DNA of 11,434 bases from CAYGZM01 sp964354365 (GTDB taxonomy: Bacteria > Planctomycetota > Phycisphaerae > Sedimentisphaerales > Anaerobacaceae). The position numbers and the translations under genes were made by a program. Numbering within the stretch: position 1 is the first letter of the stretch; each line of letters starts with the position of its first letter. The stretch lies in NCBI GenBank assembly GCA_964354365.1, contig CAYGZM010000117.1:1-11434 (forward strand). The letters are read 5' to 3'. The notes under the pieces were generated by a model. The model was not told the origin of the DNA. It saw only the letters and a list, made by a program, of their open reading frames with translations, and did no database searches. Below, in pieces: positions 6,281 through 11,434 of this stretch.

Positions 6281-7602
6281 TTGACGCTTATCGCCTCCTT
6301 TGCATTGCTTCGTCTGAGCCGTTCTTTCGGGCAGTATTTGAAGCACCTGCCGCACGCCAGACAGTCCGCCCTGTCAGCCTCGTAATCCGTCCTCTTGCGC
6401 CAGACCGAGACGGCGGTGAGCTTGAAACCGACCACAAGGCCGATGAATCCGCCGAGCAGCCAGCCGCCAAGGACAAATTTGTCGCGGATGCCCGAAGCCT
6501 CGTCGTAAAGTTCCTGCACGGTTCGGCCTGTCGCTCTAAAGGCCGTGCTTGCGTTGATGATATCTGTCCCCAGTGCCCCTGGCGGGGCGACCTCGCCCGT
6601 TTCTTCGAGGTAGATGTGTTCGGCCAACCGGACCGTAGCGTGCATGCGGGACGTGACGTTCTTGAGCCGTGCGCCGGCCCACCCACATAAAACCATCAGC
6701 ACCGGCAGAAGGACAATCAACAGCGCCAGTCTTTTTTTGCCTTTGGCATATTCGGTCACGGGCCACTCGGTCGTCGGCTTTTTGATGGCGCCGAAGGGGC
6801 AGGAGTCTTCGCACAGCCTGCACTGGATACAATCATCAGGCGTAATGGCCACGCGCCATTTGGAGAGGCGGGAGAACTGCCTGAGAATCACGCCATAGGG
6901 GCAGACGAACCGGCAATAGGGACGCCCTATGAACAGCCCGACAAGAAGAAAGCATATTCCGATTATCAGTACGTTCAGAGATCCGCTCAGACGGAAAAAT
7001 GAGACAAAGGGGTCATATCTGCATATCAGAAATGCGCTGCCGGTCGCTGCAAAGAGGACGGCCAGCCCCAAATAGAGGTAGGCAAAGACCCGCAGGCCGG
7101 CGGCGAGCCAGCCGGGCACCGAGACGGCGCGCAGTAGAACCAGGTCCTGAATCGCACCGAGCGGACAGACCGCCGCACAAAAAGTCCTGCCAAAAAACAG
7201 CGTGAATATCAGCGGCAGCAGGAAAAAGGCCAAAACCGTAATCGGCACGGCATAGCTGCGGTCAAAAATCGACAGGACAACATTCTGAATTGCACCTATG
7301 GGGCAGACGCAGCCTTTGCGCCAGAAGCCGAAGTAAATCAGGCAGAGCACCATCAGCACAAATATCGCCCGGCGTCTGCGCGTCCTGAGAACCAGATATG
7401 AAGCGAGCAAAAGCGCGGCCAAGAGCACCCCGACGTCTATGTATTCATAAATATCCTGGCGAGGATGAGGCGTAGTGGGGCCGGGGGGCATAAGGTAGCC
7501 GCCTTCAAATTCGGGCGGAGGAAAACGCTCGAGGCCCGATACAACGGCGCAAAGGCCAAGAAGGACCATTATAGCGATTGTGATATGGCTGAGGCGTATC
7601 AT
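6277..7602 (-). CDS. NosR/NapH-like polyferredoxin membrane protein
   Basis: Inner-membrane iron-sulfur protein of 441 aa that would pass electrons between the quinone pool or cytoplasm and the exported ferredoxin. About eight hydrophobic segments (near 8-20, 57-73, 79-93, 119-138, 166-188, 209-226, 291-307, 377-398) surround three CP motifs: C98-x-C100-P, C142-x3-C146-P with FGRTFCAAVCPLGA, and C230-x3-C234-P. These are typical of NosR and NapH. Two classical [4Fe-4S] sites follow: C258/261/264/268-P (CIQCRLCEDSCP) and, after the last helix, C414/417/420/424-P (CLACGRCFKYCP). Most NapH proteins lack that last site. The ATG at 7602 overlaps the ferredoxin stop as TGATG; a longer frame upstream would only overrun the ferredoxin gene. 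No FMN-binding domain of full-length NosR is present. No nosZ or nap gene is in view, so the acceptor is unknown. Confidence 0.9.
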   Translation of the reverse strand: MIRLSHITIAIMVLLGLCAVVSGLERFPPPEFEGGYLMPPGPTTPHPRQDIYEYIDVGVLLAALLLASYLVLRTRRRRAIFVLMVLCLIYFGFWRKGCVCPIGAIQNVVLSIFDRSYAVPITVLAFFLLPLIFTLFFGRTFCAAVCPLGAIQDLVLLRAVSVPGWLAAGLRVFAYLYLGLAVLFAATGSAFLICRYDPFVSFFRLSGSLNVLIIGICFLLVGLFIGRPYCRFVCPYGVILRQFSRLSKWRVAITPDDCIQCRLCEDSCPFGAIKKPTTEWPVTEYAKGKKRLALLIVLLPVLMVLCGWAGARLKNVTSRMHATVRLAEHIYLEETGEVAPPGALGTDIINASTAFRATGRTVQELYDEASGIRDKFVLGGWLLGGFIGLVVGFKLTAVSVWRKRTDYEADRADCLACGRCFKYCPKERLRRSNAKEAISVK

Positions 7603-8195
7603 CAAGCGTGGTCCCCCCCGTCGGGGCCTGGGGCCTGGGCGGCCTCCTTGAGCATGTAGGGTTTCTCTGCGGGAACCCGCTTGAACGCGCCTGAAGGACA
7701 AGCGGCAGCAATGGAACATTCGTTGCAATTCAGACAGCGATCGTGACGCACCTGAAGAAACAGCGACCCATTTCCAAAGGCCGCGCAGCCCTTGACGCAC
7801 TTGCCGCAGCCGTTGCAGAGAGACTCTTCGAGACTGTACTCGTAGTACGGCTCCTCAATGAATCTGCGTCTTATCGCCCCGGTCGGGCAAAGCTCGTTTT
7901 CGGCGCCGGTATCGAGGGCCCGCGCGGCCGGCTGATGAAAGCCGGGGCAGTAATCACAATATCCGCATATCCCATAGACCTGGACGCACTTGACGGCGGA
8001 TTCGGCCAGCACGCAACGCGTCGCGCAATTGCCGCACGCGATACATATTTGCGGGTCGATCTGCCAGACCATATCATCTGCGCTGCTTCTGCCCGCCAGG
8101 AAGCCCGCTAATCCACCGAGGCCGGTCAGGCAGCCCCCGTAAAAACCATTCCTCAGCAGGCGGCGTCTGGTGACATTTTCATTATCTTGAGCCAT
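7602..8195 (-). CDS. Tat-exported polyferredoxin (NapG/DmsB-like, four [4Fe-4S] sites)
   Basis: 197 aa. It starts with a twin-arginine type signal, TRRRLLRNGF (9-18), and a hydrophobic stretch to about 35, so it is probably exported folded and may stay anchored. Four CxxCxxC motifs lie at C51/54/57, C77/80/83, C127/130/133 and C154/157/160. With C61, C103-P, C137 and C166-P they make 16 ligands, enough for four [4Fe-4S] clusters exchanged in pairs; C70 is extra. It most likely relays electrons between the membrane polyferredoxin encoded next and a partner outside the cytoplasm. The start at 8195 was chosen because the Tat signal begins there; a longer frame to 8294 only overlaps the previous gene. 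It overlaps that gene by 14 bp and shares TGATG with the next. The C-terminal tail carries the 16-bp QAPGP repeat. Confidence 0.9.
   Translation of the reverse strand: MAQDNENVTRRRLLRNGFYGGCLTGLGGLAGFLAGRSSADDMVWQIDPQICIACGNCATRCVLAESAVKCVQVYGICGYCDYCPGFHQPAARALDTGAENELCPTGAIRRRFIEEPYYEYSLEESLCNGCGKCVKGCAAFGNGSLFLQVRHDRCLNCNECSIAAACPSGAFKRVPAEKPYMLKEAAQAPGPDGGDHA
7622..7637 (-). repeat. 16-bp repeat CAGGCCCCAGGCCCCG, copy 2 (encodes QAPGP)
   Basis: Lies in the last codons of the ferredoxin gene, which ends QAPGPDGGDHA, and is identical to 5872-5887. Directly beside it on plus is CCCCCGTCGGGG, a short palindrome. The layout resembles the second hairpin of the element at 1131-1151, so it may be an eroded fragment of a related element. 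Confidence 0.45.
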
Positions 8196-8454
8196 TGTCC
8201 ACTCTGTCAAAAACCTGTTTTGCCGGTAAAACCAAGGGTGGCGCAGGCCGTCGCGCCGACAGACGGCATTTTTCAAATATCTCACAACCCTCACAAAGAC
8301 CGTCGTTTATACAAACGCCCTGGCGCGGTAAGCTATATCTTTTGGCGAGAAGGAGACCTCCGCCAGCGCACAGCAGGCCCAAAGAGGCGCACCGCGCCGC
8401 GCCGATGAAGAACTGCCGACGGCTCTGAATATCCTCTTCAAAACGCTTATTCAT
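8182..8454 (-). CDS. Small Tat-type Cys-rich protein
   Basis: 90 aa. A twin-arginine motif, SRRQFF (11-16), is followed by a hydrophobic segment (about 17-37) that contains C22 and C29. A short exported part then has C48-x5-C54-x2-C57-x5-C63. Four regularly spaced cysteines in 16 residues suggest one iron-sulfur cluster or another metal site, but this is not a standard ferredoxin pattern. The C-terminal 25 residues are proline-rich and then polar. Its ATG shares one base with the stop of the NHL gene (TAATG), and its end overlaps the ferredoxin gene by 14 bp, so its translation is probably coupled to both. I do not know a named family. I recall similar short proteins next to NHL/NapGH-like genes in PVC genomes. 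Function unknown; a redox accessory role is inferred from context. Confidence 0.75.
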   Translation of the reverse strand: MNKRFEEDIQSRRQFFIGAARCASLGLLCAGGGLLLAKRYSLPRQGVCINDGLCEGCEIFEKCRLSARRPAPPLVLPAKQVFDRVDNGSR

Positions 8455-9527
8455 TATCCTGCCTTCTTCTTGGAGAAAACTCTGACGAGGTTCTTTATGG
8501 TGTCCAGCACGAAGACCCGGCCTTTGCTATCAACCGCGACATCAAAAGCCCCGGCCCGGCACTGGTCGGGGAATTCGCAGACGCGTGCCTGGCCGGCCTC
8601 GATCAACTGGTCGGGACCGGCGACCACACCCACAAAACGACCTTCCGAATCGTACACCTTGACCCTCACCAGGCCCTTCTCGCAAGTTACAAATCCGCCG
8701 TCCGACAGCAGTGCAAAATTCACAGGATTGCAGCATCCGCAGAACCCCTCGACCGCCACCGAAGACTCGCCCCACCAGAACTCAAGGTCGCCGTTAAACG
8801 TATAAGCCTCAATGCGGCGACGGCCGGGATTGACCACGCGAAGCAATCCATCCTTCGCAACGGCAAGGTCGAAATGGGGGCTCGGAACCACAAAGCCGGG
8901 GACATTTCTATCTTCGCCCCCCACGGGGGCGGCCTTCCCGCCGATCCGGTTGATTAGCTTACCCGCGGTGTTATAGTGCAGGACAATCCGATTGCCGGCA
9001 TCGGCGACAAAGACGTCTGCTTTTGAGACGGCTATGCTCGTCAGGACAGCGTCCCGGCCGAGACTATCCCAGCTTGCCAGTTGATTGCCCTGGCCGTCGT
9101 ACACTTCGACGTGGCCCGGCATCCCAACATAGATTTTACCATCGTCCGAGACCGCCAACGATCGGGGCTTGCCCGCCCAAGCACCGGCGGGCTTGTCGGC
9201 CAACTCCATTGTCGCAAGCAGACTGCCGTTTTCGCTGAACACTTTGACCGCCTTGTCTCCGGCCACATAAATGCAATCATTTGGGCCGACGGCGACGGCG
9301 CTTGAAGCGGCAAAGGCGGTGCTGATTGGCTGGGCCGATTCCTCGTAGAGGATCAGATTCGGGTCGATATAAGTATCGACCTCAAAGGTGAACTCTTTTC
9401 CAAGACCGCTGCCCTTTTTGCCCGTGACATCGAGCCGCACGACCGCCACAATGCACACGACAACGGCCAGGGCGACAAGCAGCCCTATCAACAAATTCGC
9501 AGTTGTCATTGCTGTTCGGCACTTCAT
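8454..9527 (-). CDS. Membrane-anchored NHL-repeat beta-propeller protein
   Basis: 357 aa. One N-terminal membrane helix (about 10-31) after a basic start places the rest outside the cytoplasm. Residues 70-350 form NHL-type blades with recurrent motifs such as SLAVSDDGKIYV (123-134), FDLAVAKDGLLRVV (219-232), RIEAYTFNGDL (238-248) and DVAVDSKGRVFVLD (329-342). A cysteine group, FCGCCNP (262-268, C263/C265/C266) and C282, could bind a metal or form disulfides; C317 and C323 are further cysteines. The start is the ATG at 9527 because GAGGTG lies 4 nt upstream; a GTG at 9554 is an alternative. It is the first gene of the coupled series and sits behind the candidate promoter at 9677-9705. NHL propellers usually bind proteins or ligands, so a scaffold or sensor role outside the membrane is likely, but unproven. 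Confidence 0.85.
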   Translation of the reverse strand: MKCRTAMTTANLLIGLLVALAVVVCIVAVVRLDVTGKKGSGLGKEFTFEVDTYIDPNLILYEESAQPISTAFAASSAVAVGPNDCIYVAGDKAVKVFSENGSLLATMELADKPAGAWAGKPRSLAVSDDGKIYVGMPGHVEVYDGQGNQLASWDSLGRDAVLTSIAVSKADVFVADAGNRIVLHYNTAGKLINRIGGKAAPVGGEDRNVPGFVVPSPHFDLAVAKDGLLRVVNPGRRRIEAYTFNGDLEFWWGESSVAVEGFCGCCNPVNFALLSDGGFVTCEKGLVRVKVYDSEGRFVGVVAGPDQLIEAGQARVCEFPDQCRAGAFDVAVDSKGRVFVLDTIKNLVRVFSKKKAG

Positions 9528-9531
9528 CTTG

Positions 9532-9537
9532 CACCTC
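9532..9537 (-). promoter_or_regulatory. Shine-Dalgarno GAGGTG deciding the NHL start
   Basis: The minus strand reads ATCGAGGTGCAAGATG, which puts GAGGTG 4 nt ahead of the ATG at 9527. Neither the GTG at 9554 nor the ATG at 9509 has such a site. Confidence 0.55.
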
Positions 9538-9571
9538 GATTTCTGAGCCGGCACTTACAGAAACTTGATTG

Positions 9572-9582
9572 CTCAAACTGAC
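9572..9582 (-). repeat. 11-mer GTCAGTTTGAG, copy 3 (right arm of leader stem)
   Basis: Exact copy of 63-73 in the opposite orientation. In RNA from the minus strand it can pair with CUCAAACUGGC (9673-9663) along all 11 positions, with one G-U pair. The stem would enclose the hairpin and the tandem repeats. Confidence 0.65.
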
Positions 9583-9588
9583 TACTGG

Positions 9589-9608
9589 ATACCTGCTTTC
9601 GCAGGTAT
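9589..9608. repeat. Hairpin ATACCTGC / GCAGGTAT with GAAA loop on the minus strand
   Basis: Perfect 8-bp arms at 9589-9596 and 9601-9608. On the minus strand the 4-nt loop is GAAA, a GNRA tetraloop that stabilises RNA hairpins. With its flanks (GGATACC ... GGTATGAC) it belongs to the same REP-like class as 111-129. Confidence 0.7.
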
Positions 9609-9660
9609 GACAAGGCGTTCGCAGGTGTCACAAGGCGTTCGCAGGTATGACACGGCGAAC
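9601..9660. repeat. Three 20-bp tandem repeats
   Basis: Units 9601-9620, 9621-9640 and 9641-9660. Unit 1 is GCAGGTATGACAAGGCGTTC. Unit 2 differs from it at two positions and unit 3 at three. They look like duplications of the right flank of the neighbouring hairpin. They lie in the presumed leader of the NHL operon. Confidence 0.8.
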
Positions 9661-9662
9661 CG

Positions 9663-9673
9663 GCCAGTTTGAG
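9663..9673 (+). repeat. 11-mer variant GCCAGTTTGAG (left arm of leader stem)
   Basis: Differs from the 11-mer at 63-73 by one base and faces the copy at 9572-9582. It lies immediately downstream of the candidate -10 element on the minus strand, at or near the expected transcription start. Confidence 0.6.
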
Positions 9674-9676
9674 TTG

Positions 9677-9705
9677 ATTGTAGCATACAAAGACTTCACG
9701 TTCAA
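9677..9705 (-). promoter_or_regulatory. Candidate sigma-70-type promoter for the NHL-to-redox operon
   Basis: On the minus strand TTGAAC (9705-9700) is followed after exactly 17 nt by TACAAT (9682-9677). The latter is preceded by TGC, giving an extended -10. It lies just after the stop of the PQQ-like gene at 9715 and about 150 nt before the NHL start. Best promoter candidate in the window, but based on pattern alone and on E. coli-like consensus. Confidence 0.5.
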
Positions 9706-9714
9706 CGCGGTTTG

Positions 9715-11127
9715 TCAACGCCCGGCGATATCCAGACACATCATCCGCGTGAAGTCCCGCACAATCAATCTGCCGTCGGCCACGGCCATCGGACCCCACG
9801 ATTCGTGTCCGTCCAGGACCTTTGCCTCGGCGAGCTGGACGTAGCCGGAAGGACCCACCTGCACCAAAGTCAGGACCCCGGAATCGTTCATAACGTACAT
9901 CAGTCCGTCGATAATAGTGTATGGGCCGGACCCAAATTTCTTGGCGCTGGTGCTGGTCCAGAGGACCTTGCCTTTCAGGTCAAGGCAAACCAATTGCTCA
10001 TCCGGCCTTACCCCGTAGATATGGCCTTCGTAGAAGATCGGGGTCTGCTGTATTGAGCCGAACACATCGGTTGTATGGAGAAACTCCGATTCGACTTGTA
10101 TTTTGCCGTCCGTCTCGGTGAGCCTGAGCATTGTGCATCCCTTTTCGGTCTGTCCGTAGCCGGCGGTCAAGAATATCCTGTCCTCGCCGACAATAACCGG
10201 CATCGGGACATTGATGCGCATTTTCCACTGTTCGTACTTCCACAAGATGCTTCCATCCTGAGCGGAAATGCCTACCACGCCCCCTTTGATTTGGTCGCCG
10301 GCGCAATATACGTAGAACCGGCTGCCTTTGAACTCCATCGGAACGATTGAAGAATGCGTCATCACCCAGCCATCGGGGTTCGGCGTCTTCCAGACGATTT
10401 CGCCGCTGTTGCAGTCAACCGCCATCATAAGGACATCGCCCGCCGGCGCGATTATCGCCCTGCCGTCCTCAATCAGCGGACACTGGGCGGTGTACCATTG
10501 CGGGACTTTCGTATTGGACTGCCCGGCAAGGTTTAACATCCATCGAAACTCGCCCGTCACCGAATCAAGGCACGTAACGTGACATCTCGGACCGATGGCG
10601 ACAAGGTGCTTGTCGGTGACAGCGGGGACGGTGCGACTCATGCCGTGCCAGCGCTTGACCTTGACGGGATAGGAATATCGCCAGATCTCTTTGCCGTCGG
10701 CAAGCGACAGACATCGAATCGCATCGGCCTGCTCTTTGTGGTCGTAGTCAACGACATATACCCGCCCGGCCAGAACCGCCGCTCCGGCATAACCTTCGCC
10801 CAGCTCAACCGACCAGAGCACCCTGGGACCTTCCGCAGGCCAGGTCCGCTCAAGAGCAACGTCTTGCCGGCTTATTGCATCGAAGCCGGCGCCCCTGAAG
10901 CGAGGCCAGGCGCCGGGTAAATCAGCGGGGACTCCGTCGGATTTGAGCAGCCGGCCCTTTATGGTTGCCGGTTCGTCCCCACCGCCGGGGCCTTCCGGCC
11001 TATTGTCGGCGCCGGGCAATCGCACCTCAAACCGTTGCGGCGCATCGGCGCTGAGCCAGAGGTATAAGGACATTATTCCGACAACGACCAACGCCGCCGG
11101 TATGGCCCCGGCAATGAACTTCTTCAT
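9715..11127 (-). CDS. Membrane-anchored PQQ-like beta-propeller protein (BamB-like fold)
   Basis: 470 aa. It begins MKKFIAG with one hydrophobic helix (about 5-26) that anchors it with the rest outside the cytoplasm. A proline- and glycine-rich linker (35-70) follows. The propeller then opens with WPRFRG (74-79) and repeats blade motifs such as GKEIWRY, GEFRWML, GEIVWKT and GSILWKY, each a tryptophan-docking strand of the PQQ/BamB fold. No quinoprotein dehydrogenase active site is recognisable. It lies 38 nt after the ABC permease and about 190 nt before the NHL gene, separated from the latter by the candidate promoter, so it may belong with the permease transcript. The start has no clear ribosome binding site; GGA occurs more than 20 nt upstream, beyond a 7-nt repeat array. 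Substrate or partner unknown. Confidence 0.85.
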   Translation of the reverse strand: MKKFIAGAIPAALVVVGIMSLYLWLSADAPQRFEVRLPGADNRPEGPGGGDEPATIKGRLLKSDGVPADLPGAWPRFRGAGFDAISRQDVALERTWPAEGPRVLWSVELGEGYAGAAVLAGRVYVVDYDHKEQADAIRCLSLADGKEIWRYSYPVKVKRWHGMSRTVPAVTDKHLVAIGPRCHVTCLDSVTGEFRWMLNLAGQSNTKVPQWYTAQCPLIEDGRAIIAPAGDVLMMAVDCNSGEIVWKTPNPDGWVMTHSSIVPMEFKGSRFYVYCAGDQIKGGVVGISAQDGSILWKYEQWKMRINVPMPVIVGEDRIFLTAGYGQTEKGCTMLRLTETDGKIQVESEFLHTTDVFGSIQQTPIFYEGHIYGVRPDEQLVCLDLKGKVLWTSTSAKKFGSGPYTIIDGLMYVMNDSGVLTLVQVGPSGYVQLAEAKVLDGHESWGPMAVADGRLIVRDFTRMMCLDIAGR

Positions 11128-11131
11128 ACTA

Positions 11132-11152
11132 TTTGAGATTTGATGTTTGATA
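11132..11152 (-). repeat. Three 7-nt tandem repeats before the PQQ-like gene
   Basis: On the minus strand TATCAAA, CATCAAA and TCTCAAA follow each other, ending 5 nt ahead of the ATG at 11127. They fill the place where a Shine-Dalgarno would be expected. Confidence 0.6.
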
Positions 11153-11165
11153 TTCCTTGTCGGAC

Positions 11166-11434
11166 CTATTCATTTCTCAGCGCATCGAGCATTTTTCCAC
11201 TCAGCGCAAATACCGTGGCAATCCATATCCACACCACGCCGCTTACCGCTATCGCGGCAATTGTCAGCGCCAGCGACAGGTATGGAACCGCCGAGCCGGG
11301 CGATTTGAGTTCGGGGCCTGCCGCCACGATCGCAGCGACCACCCCACAAACCAGCCCGCCGAGCATAAGCCCCGAATGCTCATACAAGACCATCCGTTTG
11401 AGGGCGGCCTTATTAAACCCGACCGCCCGCAGCA
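11166..11434 (-). CDS. FtsX/MacB-like ABC transporter permease, C-terminal part only
   Basis: About 88 codons are open from the window edge to the TAG at 11168-11166; the beginning of the gene lies outside. The visible part reads LRAVGFNKAALKRMVLYEHS, then a hydrophobic helix (GLMLGGLVCGVVAAIVAA), a short polar loop and a second, longer helix, ending LDALRNE. A-x-GF-x(4)-L-x-R-x-x-x-x-E and a closing L-x-A-L-R-x-E are hallmarks of the C-terminal FtsX domain of MacB/LolC-type permeases. Such permeases work with a separate ATPase in mechanotransmission or lipoprotein/peptide export, not classical import. An internal ATG at 11393 is not the real start because the family motif continues upstream of it. 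It shares orientation with the redox operon. Confidence 0.8.
   Translation of the reverse strand, partial: LRAVGFNKAALKRMVLYEHSGLMLGGLVCGVVAAIVAAGPELKSPGSAVPYLSLALTIAAIAVSGVVWIWIATVFALSGKMLDALRNE

Noticed and set aside
6277..7602. True nosR or napH, hence denitrification
   Set aside because: The CP motifs fit the wider family, but the periplasmic FMN domain of NosR is absent and no nosZ, napA or related gene is present.
9601..9660. CRISPR array
   Set aside because: The three 20-bp units are directly adjacent with no spacers between them and no cas gene is visible.
9524..9799. A 91-codon minus-strand frame across the tandem repeats
   Set aside because: It overlaps the end of the PQQ-like gene and the start of the NHL gene in another frame, and consists largely of translated repeat units.
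9715..11127. PQQ-dependent alcohol or glucose dehydrogenase
   Set aside because: Only the propeller blade motifs are visible; the length is short and no catalytic residues or haem site were recognised. The same applies to 4460-6280.

Overview
The window looks like a stretch of an anaerobic or facultatively anaerobic member of the Planctomycetota (PVC group), possibly Phycisphaerae-like. The lineage is inferred from three things. There are two membrane-anchored PQQ-like beta-propellers with the W-x-R-F-R-G opening common in that phylum. There is an NHL-propeller family that I associate with PVC genomes. A palindromic element encoding GTGILPVS sits inside a gene, and I also recall that peptide from PVC genomes. 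No rRNA or marker gene is present to settle the lineage. Every convincing gene lies on the minus strand, so the biological reading order runs from high to low coordinates.

Region by region, in transcription order: (1) 11434-11166, the C-terminal end of an FtsX/MacB-type ABC permease cut by the window edge. (2) 11127-9715, a membrane-anchored PQQ-like beta-propeller. (3) 9714-9528, a leader with a good extended -10 promoter candidate, a long-range inverted repeat, three 20-bp tandem repeats and a GAAA-capped hairpin. (4) 9527-4460, five genes joined by stop/start overlaps: NHL beta-propeller, small Tat-type Cys-rich protein, Tat-exported ferredoxin with 16 cluster cysteines, NosR/NapH-like polyferredoxin membrane protein, and a second PQQ-like propeller with three membrane helices. 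(5) 4443-2077, a NuoE-NuoF fusion starting 16 nt after the fifth gene. (6) 2076-1898, an intergenic stretch with eight copies of CTAAAG in mirrored orientation. (7) 1897-218, a protein joining a NuoG-type [2Fe-2S] domain to a GltD-like flavin domain. (8) 217-1, a repeat-bearing intergenic region and the first 11 codons of another minus-strand gene.

Taken together the genes suggest a redox chain spanning the inner membrane. The NuoE-F fusion would take electrons from NADH in the cytoplasm and exchange them with the NuoG/GltD-like partner, a pairing that resembles Sporomusa-type (Stn) or HydABC/Hnd-type electron-bifurcating enzymes without their catalytic partner. The NosR/NapH-like protein would carry electrons through the membrane to or from the exported polyferredoxin. 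The propellers and the Cys-rich protein would act on the outer face. No terminal reductase, hydrogenase or nitrous-oxide reductase is visible, so the final partner is unknown. The parts are known families; their combination in one coupled operon is what appears undescribed.

The most notable oddities are an in-frame palindromic element within the flavin domain of the NuoG/GltD-like gene, the absence from that protein of the NAD(P)-binding Rossmann domain, and the 11-mer GTCAGTTTGAG recurring only in the two repeat-rich intergenic regions.
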